Assembly (NCBI RefSeq): GCF_900105885.1
Contig: NZ_LT629780.1
Location: 1,550,001 to 1,614,000 of the forward strand
Length of the DNA stretch: 64,000 nt
From: Pseudomonas guangdongensis
Lineage (GTDB): Bacteria; Pseudomonadota; Gammaproteobacteria; Pseudomonadales; Pseudomonadaceae
Direction of reading: 5' to 3'
Below are positions 38,021-47,803 of the stretch, piece by piece. Position 1 is the stretch's first letter. Every line of letters begins with the position of its first letter. The position numbers and the translations under genes are program-made. The notes below the pieces were generated by a model, which did not search any database, was not told the DNA's origin, and saw only the letters and a list, made by a program, of their open reading frames with translations.

Positions 38021-38617
38021 TCAGCCCAGCCAGCCGCTCAGCGTCGCGGCGTTCCAGGCGGCGTAGCCGGCCAGGGCGAGGAAGCACAGCGCGGCGATGC
38101 GGTGGATCAGGGTCAGCGGCAGCTTGTCGGCGGAGAAGTGCCCGGCCAGCACCACCGGCACGTTGGCGATCAGCATGCCCAGGGTGGTACCGATCACCAC
38201 CAGCCAGAAGTGCGGGTACTGGGCGGCCAGCATCACCGTGGCGATCTGCGTCTTGTCGCCCATCTCGGCGATGAAGAAGGCGATGGTGGTGGTGAGGAAC
38301 GGCCCGTAGCGCTTGAAGTGCGAGGCCTCCTCGTCCTCGTCGATGTGGTCGGGGATCAGCGTCCAGGCGGCCACGGCGAGGAAGCAGGCGGCGAGGATCC
38401 AGCTCAGGGTGGCCTCGCTGAAGAACGAGGCGACCCACTTGCCGATGGCGCCGGCGGCGAAGTGGTTGGCGACGGTGGCGACCAGGATGCCCCAGATGAT
38501 CGGCCAGGGCCGGCGGAAGCGGGCGGCGAGCAGCAGGGCGAGGAGTTGGGTCTTGTCGCCGATCTCGGCGAGGGCGACCAGGCCGGTGGGGACGAACAGG
38601 GATTGCAGGGCTTCCAT
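38021..38617 (-). CDS. mneA: UPF0016/TMEM165-GDT1 family cation (Mn2+) exporter
   Basis: 198 residues from the ATG at 38617; longer frames run into the riboswitch. Two inverted repeats of three helices, each with the family motif: LAEIGDKTQLLALLLA and IAEMGDKTQIATVMLA (E-x-G-D-K-T). A central acidic loop (PDHIDEDEEASHF) is present. Members export Mn2+ (or Ca2+). A yybP-ykoY manganese riboswitch directly upstream strongly supports Mn efflux. Confidence 0.92.
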   Translation of the reverse strand: MEALQSLFVPTGLVALAEIGDKTQLLALLLAARFRRPWPIIWGILVATVANHFAAGAIGKWVASFFSEATLSWILAACFLAVAAWTLIPDHIDEDEEASHFKRYGPFLTTTIAFFIAEMGDKTQIATVMLAAQYPHFWLVVIGTTLGMLIANVPVVLAGHFSADKLPLTLIHRIAALCFLALAGYAAWNAATLSGWLG

Positions 38618-38817
38618 CGAGGATTCCAGAGGGGCGGGACAATGACGGCATGACACGCACAGCCTGCCCGCCCCGGGTCGGCTTGTGAGTGTCATGAGTC
38701 TTGTCGAACCGCGGCGCCGGGCGGGCCGGTGCGGGTTGTGCGCGCCATGGTCTGCGGACCAAGTGTGTTGACGCGTACGCCACCGAATCGCTCGGCGGCA
38801 GACTACTCCCTCAGGAC
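38618..38817 (-). promoter_or_regulatory. yybP-ykoY manganese riboswitch with expression platform
   Basis: Minus-strand RNA. P1 is GUCCUGAG (38810-38817) paired with CUCAUGAC (38691-38698), one mismatch. The class's two conserved loops are visible: GGGAGUAG directly after P1 and GUCAACACACUUGG (38759-38772). Downstream, CAUGACAC (38689-38696, part of P1) can instead pair perfectly with GUGUCAUG (38649-38656), a ready-made alternative helix, and GGGGCGGG can pair with CCCGCCCC near the ribosome site. Mn2+ binding would favour P1 and release the exporter mRNA. Confidence 0.85.
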
Positions 38818-38879
38818 GGGGCGCATTGTGCCCAAGCAGGGCGGGGTGGGCAAGGCGTAGGGTGTGGAAGTCTGGCGTG

Positions 38880-39001
38880 TGGAAAACGACCGCAGGCCTT
38901 TTCCAGCGCTTGCACGATGGCTGGAAGTCGCGGAGCGGGTTTTCCAGCCTGTGGGCCGCGTTGCCGCAGGGTGGACAAGGCTGCGCCGCTGCCCACCCTG
39001 C
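38880..39001. repeat. Double-palindrome intergenic repeat, copy B, plus a third inverted repeat
   Basis: TGGAAAA...TTTTCCA (38880-38905), linker TGCACGATGG (38911-38920), then GGCTGGAA...TTCCAGCC (38919-38949). A further perfect pair GCAGGGTGG/CCACCCTGC (38966-38974/38993-39001) ends 6 nt before the rsmC stop and may serve as its terminator. The linker and layout are shared with copy C at 59632-59702. No gene was found in the rest of this gap. Confidence 0.6.
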
Positions 39002-39007
39002 AGCAGG

Positions 39008-40006
39008 TTAGGCGCGCCGCGCCGAGTACACCCGGAAGCCGTCGCGCTCGGCCAGCACCGTACAGGGGCCGAGGTGCTGCTCGATCAGCGGCGCGTAGCG
39101 CAGGAAGCTGTTGGCCACCAGGCGCAGCTCGCCGCCGGGGCGCAGGTGGCGGGCGGCATCGCGCAGCAGCTGCTCGGTGGCCTGGTAGTCGGTGTGCACG
39201 CCCTGGTGGAACGGCGGGTTGCTGACGATGGCGGCCAGATCGTGCGGCGCATCGGCGATGCCACGCCCGGCGATGACTTCGCCGGCCAGGCCGTTGGCCG
39301 CCAGGGTCAGGCGGCTGCTGGCCACCGCGAAGGCGTCGACGTCGAGCAGATGCAGCGCACTGTGCCGATAGTGGCGCTGCAGCGCGGCGCCGAGCACTCC
39401 GGCGCCGCAGCCGAAGTCGAGCACCGCGCCTTCGGGCAGACCGTCCAGATGCTCCAGCAGCAGGCGCGAGCCGACGTCCAGGCGGCCGTGGCTGAACACG
39501 CCGGGCAGGCTGACCACCTGCAGCTCGCCATCCGTCGTGGCCACCGGATAGCGGCGTGCGAGGGTTTCCAGCTCCGGCGCCGCCGGCACCTGCTCGACCG
39601 TCACCTGCCACAGCTGGCAGTGGCGCGCACTGTCCAGCTTGCGCGGGCGGCCGAAGGGCTGCAGCTGCTTGGCCGCGCGCTCGATGCCGGCGCGCTTCTC
39701 GCCGACCAGATACAGCGGCGCGCCGGGCAGGCGCGCGGCCAGGGCGGCGAGCAGGTAGTCGGTCAGCTCGCGCGACTTGGGCAGGAACAGCACGGCGGCG
39801 GCGAACGCCTGCGCCGGCACCTGGGTGCCGAACTGGCAGCGCCCCGGATGGCGCGCGGCGACGGCGCTGTGCTCGTCCCAGTGCCAGCTCCAGCCATGGG
39901 CCTCAGGCAGCTCGCCGAGCAGGCCATCGGCCGGCAGGCCGGCGAGCAGCACTTTGCCTGCGAACAGTTCGGCCTGACGCAACAGCACTTCGCTACGCGG
40001 ATCCAT
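39008..40006 (-). CDS. rsmC: 16S rRNA (guanine1207-N2)-methyltransferase
   Basis: 332 residues from the ATG at 40006 ([11 protein letters not shown]), CGGAGA upstream. N-terminal inactive methyltransferase-like half, then [20 protein letters not shown] site [15 protein letters not shown] and catalytic NPPF ([15 protein letters not shown]). Methylates G1207 of 16S rRNA. Neighbour of hprA as in Pseudomonas. Confidence 0.95.
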   Translation of the reverse strand: MDPRSEVLLRQAELFAGKVLLAGLPADGLLGELPEAHGWSWHWDEHSAVAARHPGRCQFGTQVPAQAFAAAVLFLPKSRELTDYLLAALAARLPGAPLYLVGEKRAGIERAAKQLQPFGRPRKLDSARHCQLWQVTVEQVPAAPELETLARRYPVATTDGELQVVSLPGVFSHGRLDVGSRLLLEHLDGLPEGAVLDFGCGAGVLGAALQRHYRHSALHLLDVDAFAVASSRLTLAANGLAGEVIAGRGIADAPHDLAAIVSNPPFHQGVHTDYQATEQLLRDAARHLRPGGELRLVANSFLRYAPLIEQHLGPCTVLAERDGFRVYSARRA

Positions 40007-40173
40007 GGGCAATCTCCGGAACAAAAGGCGGGCAGATTAGGCAAAGCACGGACGGCTGGCAAACCCATGGCGGCGTCGGGAGGGCAGCGGCCGCAGGCCC
40101 GCTCCATCCGTGGGGTGCTGCGCCGCACTTTCCCGCTGCCGGCGCGGCCGTGAAACGCCGGCGGCGTTCCGTC

Positions 40174-41130
40174 CTACGACACCACGCGCATCGGCTCGCC
40201 GTTGAAGAAGGCCGCGGCGTTCTCCGCCAGCTGGGCGACGATGCGCTGGCGCGCCTCGCGGCTGCCCCAGGCGCTGTGCGGGGTGACGATCAGGCGCGGC
40301 ACGTCCGGGGCGAGTAGCGGATTACCGTCCCTGGGCGGCTCGACGCCGAGCACGTCGCAGGCCGCGCCGCCCAGATGCCCGGCGCGCAGGGCGTCGGCCA
40401 GCGCCTGTTCGTCGACCAGCCCGCCGCGCGCGGTGTTGACCAGGAAGGCGCCAGGCTTCATCAGGGCGATCTCGCGCGCGCCGATCAGGTGGCGGGTCTG
40501 CTCGGTCAGCGGGCAGTGCAGGGTCAGCGTATCGACCTGCGGCAGCAGCTGGTCCAGCGGCAGGCGGCCATCGTGAGCGGGGCGGCCGGGCAGCAGGCCG
40601 AGCAGCACGCGCATGCCGAAGGCGCGCGCCAGCTGCGCCACCGCGCTGCCCAGCTCGCCGTGGCCTAGCAGGCCGAGGGTCTTGCCCTCCAGCTCGACGA
40701 TGGGGAAGTCGAGCAGGCAGAACTGGCTGGCCTGCTGCCAGCGCCCGGCGCGTACCGCGCGCTGGTAGTCGGGCAGCGAGGTGGCCAGGGCGAGCAGCAG
40801 CATCAGGGTGTGCTGGGCCACCGAGGGCGTGCCGTAGCCCTGGCAGTTGCACACGGTAACGCCGTGGGCGCGGGCGGCGGCCAGGTCGACGTTGTTGGTG
40901 CCGGTGGCGGAGATCAGCACCAGGCGCAGTTCGGGGCAGGCGGCGAAGGTGGCGGCGTCCAGCGTCACCTTGTTGCTGATCGCCACCTGCGCGCCGGCCA
41001 GCCGCTCGGCCACCTGCTCGGCGGCGGTGTGGGCGTGCAGCACCAGTTCGTCGAAGCTGGCGCGCAGCGGCGCCAGGTCGAGGTCGCCGAGGTCGAGGGA
41101 GGGATGGTCGAGGAAGACGGCGCGGATCAT
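40174..41130 (-). CDS. hprA: D-2-hydroxyacid (glycerate/hydroxypyruvate) dehydrogenase
   Basis: 318 residues. NAD site LGLLGHGELGSAVAQLA, catalytic Arg in VNTARGGLVDEQAL, Glu in DVLGVEPP and His in VTPHSAWGS. Synteny with rsmC supports HprA (hydroxypyruvate reductase). Confidence 0.92.
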   Translation of the reverse strand: MIRAVFLDHPSLDLGDLDLAPLRASFDELVLHAHTAAEQVAERLAGAQVAISNKVTLDAATFAACPELRLVLISATGTNNVDLAAARAHGVTVCNCQGYGTPSVAQHTLMLLLALATSLPDYQRAVRAGRWQQASQFCLLDFPIVELEGKTLGLLGHGELGSAVAQLARAFGMRVLLGLLPGRPAHDGRLPLDQLLPQVDTLTLHCPLTEQTRHLIGAREIALMKPGAFLVNTARGGLVDEQALADALRAGHLGGAACDVLGVEPPRDGNPLLAPDVPRLIVTPHSAWGSREARQRIVAQLAENAAAFFNGEPMRVVS

Positions 41131-41306
41131 GGACGGCTCCAGCAGGCGTGGGGGAGGGCGCCGGAGCGCCGGCGCGTTATCATCGCGCAGGCTAGCGCAA
41201 AGCCCTGCGCCCGGTCAGCCCGCGGCCGGCGCGCCTCCTGCGGCCCGCTCGCGTCGCTGTCGTCGGTGCGCCGCGCGCCCGGCCCTTTCCCCTGCAAGGA
41301 GTCTGC

Positions 41307-41936
41307 ATGTACTGGACGGAATTTCTCACCGTGGCGCTGATCCATCTGCTCGCCGTGGCCAGCCCCGGGCCGGATTTCGCCGTGGTGATCCGCGAGAGCG
41401 TCAGCCACGGCCGACGCGCGGGGATCTGCACCGCGCTCGGGGTGGGCTGCGGGATTTCCCTGCACGTCGCCTACTCGCTGCTGGGCATCGGCCTGATCGT
41501 CGCGCAGTCGCTGACCCTGTTCACCCTGCTCAAGTGGCTGGCGGCGGGCTACCTGCTGTACATCGGCGTGCGCGCCCTGCGTGCCCGGCCGGCCGATCCG
41601 GCGCTGCTCGAAGCGCTGGGCGACGGCGCGGCGCGCAGCGGCCGCGGCGCCTTCGCCAGCGGCTTCCTGACCAATGCGCTGAATCCCAAGGCCACGCTGT
41701 TCTTCCTCTCGCTGTTCTCGGTGGTGATCGACCCGCACACCCCGCGCGCGGTGCAGGCCGGCTACGGGCTCTACCTGGCCTGCGCCACCGCGGCGTTCTT
41801 CTGCCTGGTGGCGCTGCTGTTCAGCCAGGCGCGGGTGCGCGCCGGGTTCATGCGCATGGGCCACTGGTTCGACCGGGCGATGGGCGCGGTGCTGGTGGCG
41901 CTGGGGCTGCGTCTGGCGTTCGGCGAGCTGGCCTGA
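41307..41936 (+). CDS. LysE/RhtB-family amino-acid exporter
   Basis: 209 residues, about six transmembrane helices. LysE signature ASPGPDFAVVIRESVSHGRRAGI and the second-half FLTNALNPKATLFFLSLFS. Substrate (threonine, homoserine or other) not determinable. Divergent from hprA, AAGGAG upstream. Confidence 0.93.
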   Translation: MYWTEFLTVALIHLLAVASPGPDFAVVIRESVSHGRRAGICTALGVGCGISLHVAYSLLGIGLIVAQSLTLFTLLKWLAAGYLLYIGVRALRARPADPALLEALGDGAARSGRGAFASGFLTNALNPKATLFFLSLFSVVIDPHTPRAVQAGYGLYLACATAAFFCLVALLFSQARVRAGFMRMGHWFDRAMGAVLVALGLRLAFGELA

Positions 41937-42163
41937 GGCGCGGCCTCGAACGTTTTGCCGCCGCCGCGTCGTGGAGTACAGTCGGGCGGCTCATTAAGGC
42001 ACGGGCATCGCGGCGGCCTACTGCCAAGGTGCCATGGCGCACCCCCGTCAAAGACGGCCTAATGAGTGGGAAAAGCATAAGAACAAGCCGATGACGGCCA
42101 CCGCTCCGGCGCTCAGCGCGGGCGGGCGCGGCGGCCGTGGCGAGCACCCAGCGAGGTTCCCCC

Positions 42164-43729
42164 ATGTCGTTCGAGGTTTTGCGCTCCCTTCTGCCCCGCT
42201 TCCTGCAGGGCATCGTCGCCGCCCTGCTGGCCGGCGCGCTGGCGCAGGGCTGGCTGCCCCTGTGGCTGTGTCTGCCGCTGCTCCTGCTGCTGCCCTGGGC
42301 GCCCGCGCTGCTGCGCCGTGGCGAGCGCGGGGTGGATGTCCACCAGCTGGCCCGCGAGCTGTCCCATTCGGTCAGCCACAACGCGCTGTCGGCGGCCGGC
42401 GTGGCCTACTCGGTGCAGCACCTGGCACAGAAGCTGGAGTCGCAGGTCGACTCGGCGGCGCGCATCGTCAACAGCGCCGAGGTGATGATCGCCACCGAGG
42501 CGCAGACCTCGGCGCTCAGCCGCCAGGCGGTGGAAGCCGCGCTCGAGGCGCGGCAGAGCAGCGATGCCGGGCGCCGGGTGCTGGGCGACACCATCGGCCG
42601 CATGCACCAGCTGCGCCAGCGCGCCGGCGCCAGCCGCGAACTGATCGAGGCGCTGAGCCGGCGCAGCGAGGAAATCCAGCGGGTCACCGCGGTGATCGAG
42701 GAGATCGCCAGCCAGACCAACCTGCTGGCCCTCAACGCGGCCATCGAGGCGGCGCGCGCCGGCGAGCACGGCCGCGGCTTCGCGGTGGTCGCCGGCGAGG
42801 TGCGCAGCCTGGCCGGACGCACCACCGCGGCGACCGCCGAGGTCGGCCAGATGATCGGCGAGATCCAGCGCCAGACCGCCGAGGTGGTCGAGCAGATCCG
42901 CCAGCTGTCCGGCGAGCTGGTCACCGGGGTCGGCGAGGTGGAGCGCGCCGGCCAGCACCTGGACAGCATCGCCGCGCTGGCCGCCGGGGTCGAGGAGCAG
43001 ATCAGCGAGATCGCCGCCGGCTCGGACAACAACCGCCGCCAGCTCGGCAGCCTGTTCGAGGCGGTCGAGCAGGTGCGCCACGACCTGACGGCCAGCGACG
43101 AGCAGACCCGGCGCCTGGAGAGCGAGGCGGTGAAGCTGGAGGAACTGACCGAGACGATCAGCGAACAGCTCGCCGGGGTGGCGCTGGACGACTACCACCA
43201 GCGCGTCTACGACCTCGCCCGCGAAGGCGCGCAGGCCATCGCCCGGCAGTTCGAGGCGGCGGTCAAGAGCGGGCGGCTCAGCCTCGACGATCTGTTCGAC
43301 CGCAACTACCAGCCGATCCCCGGCACCTATCCGCAGAAGTACCGCACGCGCTTCGACAGCTTCACCGACGAGGTCCTGCCGCGCATCCAGGAGCCGCTGC
43401 TGACGCGCCACGAGGGGGTGGTGTTCGCCATCGCCTGCACCCCGGAAGGCTATGTGCCGACCCACAACCAGGCCTTCGCAAAGGCGCCCACCGGCGACCG
43501 CCAGCTGGACATGGTGCACAGCCGCAGCAAGCGGCTGTTCACCGACCGTACCGGCATCCGCTGCGGCAGCCACCAGCAGCCGCTGCTGATGCAGACCTAC
43601 ACCCGCGATACCGGCGAGCTGATGCACGACCTGTCGGTGCCGATCTACATCCACGGCCGCCACTGGGGCGGGCTGCGCCTGGGCTATCGCCCGGAGGGCA
43701 GCGTGGCGGCGCCGGCCGCGGTGGCCTGA
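42164..43729 (+). CDS. Methyl-accepting chemotaxis protein with C-terminal sensory domain
   Basis: 521 residues from the ATG at 42164. A membrane hairpin (about 10-48) with almost no periplasmic loop anchors it; the signalling hairpin follows (tip [32 protein letters not shown]), then a C-terminal ligand-like domain (about 385-510: [52 protein letters not shown]). Sensing therefore seems to be cytoplasmic and C-terminal, the reverse of classical receptors. No HAMP or xWxxF tail is present. Confidence 0.9.
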   Translation: MSFEVLRSLLPRFLQGIVAALLAGALAQGWLPLWLCLPLLLLLPWAPALLRRGERGVDVHQLARELSHSVSHNALSAAGVAYSVQHLAQKLESQVDSAARIVNSAEVMIATEAQTSALSRQAVEAALEARQSSDAGRRVLGDTIGRMHQLRQRAGASRELIEALSRRSEEIQRVTAVIEEIASQTNLLALNAAIEAARAGEHGRGFAVVAGEVRSLAGRTTAATAEVGQMIGEIQRQTAEVVEQIRQLSGELVTGVGEVERAGQHLDSIAALAAGVEEQISEIAAGSDNNRRQLGSLFEAVEQVRHDLTASDEQTRRLESEAVKLEELTETISEQLAGVALDDYHQRVYDLAREGAQAIARQFEAAVKSGRLSLDDLFDRNYQPIPGTYPQKYRTRFDSFTDEVLPRIQEPLLTRHEGVVFAIACTPEGYVPTHNQAFAKAPTGDRQLDMVHSRSKRLFTDRTGIRCGSHQQPLLMQTYTRDTGELMHDLSVPIYIHGRHWGGLRLGYRPEGSVAAPAAVA

Positions 43730-43747
43730 GCCGGCGGGGCGCTACGC

Positions 43748-44635
43748 TCAGGCCTCGGCGGCCTGCTGCAGCGCCTGCAGGCGGGCGTCCTTGGCGGCCC
43801 AGAGCTGGTTGAGCCACTGCTGGAACTGCAGCCGGTAGGCCTCGTCGCCGGCGTAGTCGCGGCCGAGGAATTCCTCGGGAATCGTCCGCGCCTCGATCCG
43901 TACCTCGACCCGGCGCACCCGCCCGGCCAGCAGGTCGACGAAGCGCGGGCGACCGTCGGGGTAGTGCAGGGTGACGTCGACCAGCCCCCGCAGCTGCTCG
44001 CCCATGGCGTCGAGGGCGAAGGCCAGGCCGCCGGCGCGCGGGCGCAGCAGGTGGCGGTAGGGCGACTGCTGGTCGCGCTGCTTAGCGGCGCTGAAGCGGG
44101 TGCCCTCGACGAAGTTGAAGATCGCCACCGGCACGCCGCGCAGCCGAGCGCAGGCGCGCCGCGTGGTGGCCAGGTCTTCGCCGCGCTTCTCCGGGTGGCG
44201 CTCCAGGTAGGCGCGCGAGTGGCGCTGCATGAACGGGAAGTCCAGCGCCCAGCAGCACAGGCCGATCACCGGCAGCCAGATCAGCTCGCGCTTGAGGAAG
44301 AAGCGCAGCATCGGCAGGCGGCGGTTGAACACCCCCTGCAGGACGAGGATGTCCACCCAGCTCTGGTGGTTGCTGATCACCAGGCAGCTGTCGTCCGGGC
44401 CGCTGGCCAGCGGGCCCTCGACGCGGACCCGGCAGCGGCCCAGGTGACGCATCCACAGGCCGTTGCCGGCGATCCAGGCCGCGGCGATGCCGCCCATGGC
44501 CCGGCGCAGGCGGCGTTGCAGGGGCGCCGTGCGCAACAACGGCTTGAGCAGGGCGAGGGCCAGCAGCGGCCAGCACCACAGCAGGGTATTGAGCACCAGC
44601 AGCAGACCGGCCGGCAGGGCGCGCAGGAACAGCAT
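43748..44635 (-). CDS. Acyltransferase, YihG/PlsC type
   Basis: 295 residues. N-terminal membrane helices (ALPAGLLLVLNTLLWCWPLLALALL), the HX4D catalytic motif in ISNHQSWVDILVLQ, and the EGTRFS substrate motif (FNFVEGTRFSAAKQ). Transfers acyl chains to lysophosphatidic acid or a related acceptor. Convergent with the MCP. Confidence 0.92.
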   Translation of the reverse strand: MLFLRALPAGLLLVLNTLLWCWPLLALALLKPLLRTAPLQRRLRRAMGGIAAAWIAGNGLWMRHLGRCRVRVEGPLASGPDDSCLVISNHQSWVDILVLQGVFNRRLPMLRFFLKRELIWLPVIGLCCWALDFPFMQRHSRAYLERHPEKRGEDLATTRRACARLRGVPVAIFNFVEGTRFSAAKQRDQQSPYRHLLRPRAGGLAFALDAMGEQLRGLVDVTLHYPDGRPRFVDLLAGRVRRVEVRIEARTIPEEFLGRDYAGDEAYRLQFQQWLNQLWAAKDARLQALQQAAEA

Positions 44636-44859
44636 CGTCGGACCTCTCGCAGGCGCCGCGGCGCAGGGCCGCGGCAGGCAGGGGCGGCGATGATACTGCA
44701 GGCCCCGCGGCGCGGGCAGTCGGCGGCGGCGAACCGTCGGATGGCGGGACGCCGCGCCCGGCGGGCGGAGCGTCGACGGCCATCCGTCCAGCTCCGGGTC
44801 GCTTTCGCCTCGGTGGCAACGTAAAATCAGCCTTCATTCCACGCACAAGGTGCAACACC

Positions 44860-45345
44860 ATGCAGATTGCGGCCAACACGGCGGTATCCATCGACTACAC
44901 CCTGACCAACGAGAACGGTGAGGTCATCGACAGCTCCGCCGGCGGCGCGCCGCTGGTCTACCTGCATGGCGCCGGCAACATCATCGTGGGTCTGGAGAAG
45001 GCGCTCGAAGGCAAGCAGGCCGGCGACGAGCTGGACGTGACCATCGAGCCGGAAGACGCCTACGGCGACTACAACGTCGAGCTGGTCGCGGTGCTCAACC
45101 GCGCCATGTTCGAGGGCGTCGACCAGCTCGAAGTAGGCATGCAGTTCCACGCCTCGGCGCCGGACGGCGGCATGCAGATCGTCACCATCCGCGACCTGGA
45201 AGGCGACGACGTGACCGTCGACGGCAACCACCCGCTGGCCGGCCAGCGCCTGAACTTCAAGGTCAAGGTGGTCAACGTGCGCGAGGCCCAGGCCGAAGAA
45301 ATCGCCCATGGCCACATTCACGGCGAAGGCGGTCACCACCACTGA
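44860..45345 (+). CDS. slyD: FKBP-type peptidyl-prolyl isomerase SlyD
   Basis: 161 residues. FKBP core split by the IF chaperone insert: VSIDYTLTNENGEVIDSSAGGAPLVYLHGAGNIIVGLEKAL, then EPEDAYGDYN and the insert, then HPLAGQRLNFKVKVVNVREA. A His-rich tail (HGHIHGEGGHHH) binds Ni2+/Zn2+. Protein folding and nickel delivery to hydrogenase-like enzymes. Confidence 0.96.
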   Translation: MQIAANTAVSIDYTLTNENGEVIDSSAGGAPLVYLHGAGNIIVGLEKALEGKQAGDELDVTIEPEDAYGDYNVELVAVLNRAMFEGVDQLEVGMQFHASAPDGGMQIVTIRDLEGDDVTVDGNHPLAGQRLNFKVKVVNVREAQAEEIAHGHIHGEGGHHH

Positions 45346-45397
45346 TCCGGCGGCGTGCGTGCCCCGCGCGGGCCGGCACGCCTGCTAAGCTGGTGAG

Positions 45398-45434
45398 CGA
45401 GGGGTGCCCCGGCCACAGGCGGGGGCACCCCTCG
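45398..45434 (+). terminator. Strong hairpin between slyD and gpx
   Basis: CGAGGGGTGCCCC and GGGGCACCCCTCG are perfect 13-bp arms around an 11-nt loop, 53 nt after the slyD stop. The tail GTACGTTCATTTT has only a late U-run, so it is a weak intrinsic terminator or a stable end/leader structure. Confidence 0.55.
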
Positions 45435-45472
45435 GTACGTTCATTTTCCGAGTTGCATGGAGCCATGCGTCG

Positions 45473-45964
45473 ATGAGTCTGTTTCACGAGCTGACCCTGA
45501 AGTCCCTGGATGGACAGGATCTGCCGCTTGCGCCGCTCAAGGGCAAGGTGGTGCTGGTGGTCAACGTCGCCTCCAAGTGCGGCCTGACCCCCCAGTACGC
45601 GGGGCTGGAGCATCTCTACCAGCAGTACCGCGAGCGCGGTTTCAGCGTGCTGGCCCTGCCCTGCAACCAGTTCGCCGCCCAGGAGCCGGGCAGCGAGGCG
45701 GAGATCCGCGAGTTCTGCAGCCTCAACTATGGCGTGAGCTTCCCGATCAGCGCCAAGGTCGAGGTCAACGGCCCCGGCCGTCATCCGCTGTATCTGCTGC
45801 TGGCCGGCGAGGGCGCCGAGTTTCCCGGCGAGATCACCTGGAACTTCGAGAAGTTCCTCGTCGGCCCCGACGGCCGCGTGCTGGAGCGCTTCTCGCCGCG
45901 TATCGCGCCGGAGGATGCGCCGCTGGTGCAGGCCATCGAGAAGGCCCTGGCCGCCCTGGCCTGA
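45473..45964 (+). CDS. gpx: Glutathione peroxidase family (Cys type)
   Basis: 163 residues from the ATG at 45473 (MSLFHELTLKSLDG). Peroxidatic C36 in NVASKCGLTPQY (Cys in place of Sec), Gln in LPCNQFAAQEPG, and Trp in ITWNFEKFLVG, the catalytic tetrad. Probably thioredoxin-dependent. Convergent with cysZ. Confidence 0.95.
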   Translation: MSLFHELTLKSLDGQDLPLAPLKGKVVLVVNVASKCGLTPQYAGLEHLYQQYRERGFSVLALPCNQFAAQEPGSEAEIREFCSLNYGVSFPISAKVEVNGPGRHPLYLLLAGEGAEFPGEITWNFEKFLVGPDGRVLERFSPRIAPEDAPLVQAIEKALAALA

Positions 45965-46010
45965 GCCTCCCCCTGCCGGGTCCGCCCGGCTTGCCTTCGC
46001 GGGCCGGGCC

Positions 46011-46766
46011 TCAGCGCCGCTCCTGCGCCAGCCGCGCCTGGCCTTCCTCGCGTACCCAGAACACCGTCGCTCCGGCCACCGCGGCCGGCATCAGCAGCAC
46101 GTTGAGCCCCGGCACCAGCAGCGCGGCGTAGGTCGCGCCGCCGAAGCCCAGGCTCTGCCAGCGCTTCTCGCGCAGCCAGGCGAGCATGCCGTCCCAGCTC
46201 ATCTTGTGGTTGTCGGCCGGGTAGTCGATGTACTGCACCGCCATCATCCAGGCGCCGAACAGCAGCCACAGCGGCGCGGCCAGCAGGTTCAGGCCGGGAA
46301 TCAGCGACAGCGCCAGCAGGCCCAGCGCCCGCGGCAGGAAGTAGGCCAGCTTGCGCAGCTCGCGGCCCAGGGTGCGCGGAATCATCGCCAGCAGCTCGCT
46401 CCAGTGGAACGGCGGCGCGCTGTCGTGGCCGCGCACCACCGACTCGACTTTCTCGGCGAGAAAGCCGTTGAACGGCGCGGCGATCAGATTGGCCAGCAGG
46501 GTGAAGCTGAAGAACATGATCAGCAGCACCAGGGCGACGAACAGCGGCCACAGCAGGTATTCGAGAAAGCTCAGCCAGGCCGGCAGGCTGGGCATCAGGC
46601 TTTCGACCCAGCCGCCGAACTGCCGGGTGGCGAGGGCGATCAGGGCGACGAACAGCAGCAGGTTGATGAGCAGCGGCAGCAGCACGAACAGGCGCAGGCC
46701 GGGCCGCAGGATCAGGCGCAGGCCCTCGCCGAGGTGACCGGGGCCGGACAGCAGTGGGATAGGCAT
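46011..46766 (-). CDS. cysZ: Sulfate transporter CysZ
   Basis: 251 residues from the ATG at 46766 ([20 protein letters not shown]), GGAGAT 7 nt upstream. Four long hydrophobic segments and the EI24/CysZ pattern: [54 protein letters not shown]. Brings sulfate into the cell for cysteine synthesis. Confidence 0.94.
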   Translation of the reverse strand: MPIPLLSGPGHLGEGLRLILRPGLRLFVLLPLLINLLLFVALIALATRQFGGWVESLMPSLPAWLSFLEYLLWPLFVALVLLIMFFSFTLLANLIAAPFNGFLAEKVESVVRGHDSAPPFHWSELLAMIPRTLGRELRKLAYFLPRALGLLALSLIPGLNLLAAPLWLLFGAWMMAVQYIDYPADNHKMSWDGMLAWLREKRWQSLGFGGATYAALLVPGLNVLLMPAAVAGATVFWVREEGQARLAQERR

Positions 46767-46887
46767 GGGGATCTCCATCGATGCGACGCCGCGCACCTTA
46801 GCATGGCGCGGCGCGGCTCACCGATGGCGGCGGATGGCCAGACCCGTCGCGGCACGCGCGACAGGTCCGCTCCGCGCGGAGGTGGTC

Positions 46888-47229
46888 TCAGGCCTTGCGC
46901 TGCAGCGGCGGCGCGGCGAAGCGCACGCCGGCCAGACCGCTCCGTTGCAGGGCGCGTATGTTGGCGTGGTCGCTGCCCTCGGGGCTGGCCAGCACGCTGC
47001 GGTAGTGCTCGCCGAAGCCCAGCAGGGTTTCCTCCAGGCTCAGGCCTTCGAGCAGGGCCAGGCCGAGCAGCTTGCAGGAGCCTTCGTTCTGCCCGGCGGC
47101 GCTCGCCACGCCGCCGTTGTCGAAGGGCTGCGGCTGGTAGTCGTAGTGGGCGGCGATGAACGCCAGGGTGTCGGCGAAGGGATGGTCGGGGCGGCGCAGG
47201 GCGGCGCGGAAGTCGTTCAGGGCGGTCAT
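46888..47229 (-). CDS. HopJ family protein
   Basis: 113 residues. HopJ domain: FADTLAFIAAHYDYQPQPFDNG, AGQNEGSCKLLGLALLEGLS, LLGFGEHYRSVLASPEGSDHANIR. Although named after a type III effector, most members are ordinary chromosomal proteins of unknown role. It follows folX by 202 nt of GC-rich sequence on the same strand. Confidence 0.85.
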   Translation of the reverse strand: MTALNDFRAALRRPDHPFADTLAFIAAHYDYQPQPFDNGGVASAAGQNEGSCKLLGLALLEGLSLEETLLGFGEHYRSVLASPEGSDHANIRALQRSGLAGVRFAAPPLQRKA

Positions 47230-47431
47230 GACGGCTCGCAGGGCAGGGGCGGAAAGGAGGGCGCGATCATAAGAGTCGCGGCCGGGCGGAGCAACGCGCG
47301 CCGGCCGGGCCTGACAAACCGATCAGAGCGGTGCACCCCGGCGGGAGGCCCGCCCCTTGCTGTTCCCGGCGCCGACGCGCTCCCGCCGGCTGCGCGGTGT
47401 GCCCGGCCGCGGACGCGGCGGGCAGGAGAGG

Positions 47432-47803
47432 TCAGCGATGGCTGGCGAGGGTGATCGACACCGACTCGGCGAAACGCAGGGCGTGCGGCTTGTCCACTTC
47501 CACCTCGGCGTACTGCACGCTGGGGTGGGCCATGACCAGGTCGAGGATCTCCTGGGTCAGGCGTTCGAGCAGGGCGAAGCGGTTTTCCTCGACATGGCGG
47601 ATGATCGCCTTGGTGATGGTGCGATAGTTCAGCGCCTGGTCGATATCGTTGCCCTGCACCGCTTCCTGCGCCGGGTAGAGGATGGTCAGGTTGATCAGCA
47701 CGTCCTGCTTGTTGAGGATTTCCTCCTCCTTGATGCCGATGAAGGTGCGCAGGCGCAGGTCCTTGACGCGGATGCGCGCCATGCCGGGTTCCAGTCTGGG
47801 CAT
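47432..47803 (-). CDS. folX: Dihydroneopterin triphosphate 2'-epimerase
   Basis: 123 residues. FolB/FolX fold with [28 protein letters not shown] and [11 protein letters not shown]. The combination with folE and folM, as in Pseudomonas, supports FolX over FolB. It epimerises dihydroneopterin-P3 to the monapterin form. The ATG directly follows the folE stop (TAAATG). Confidence 0.92.
   Translation of the reverse strand: MPRLEPGMARIRVKDLRLRTFIGIKEEEILNKQDVLINLTILYPAQEAVQGNDIDQALNYRTITKAIIRHVEENRFALLERLTQEILDLVMAHPSVQYAEVEVDKPHALRFAESVSITLASHR

Noticed and set aside
36261..38066. A 601-codon plus-strand frame
   Set aside because: Antisense shadow of the SulP transporter, made of Gln/His/Gly/Arg repeats.
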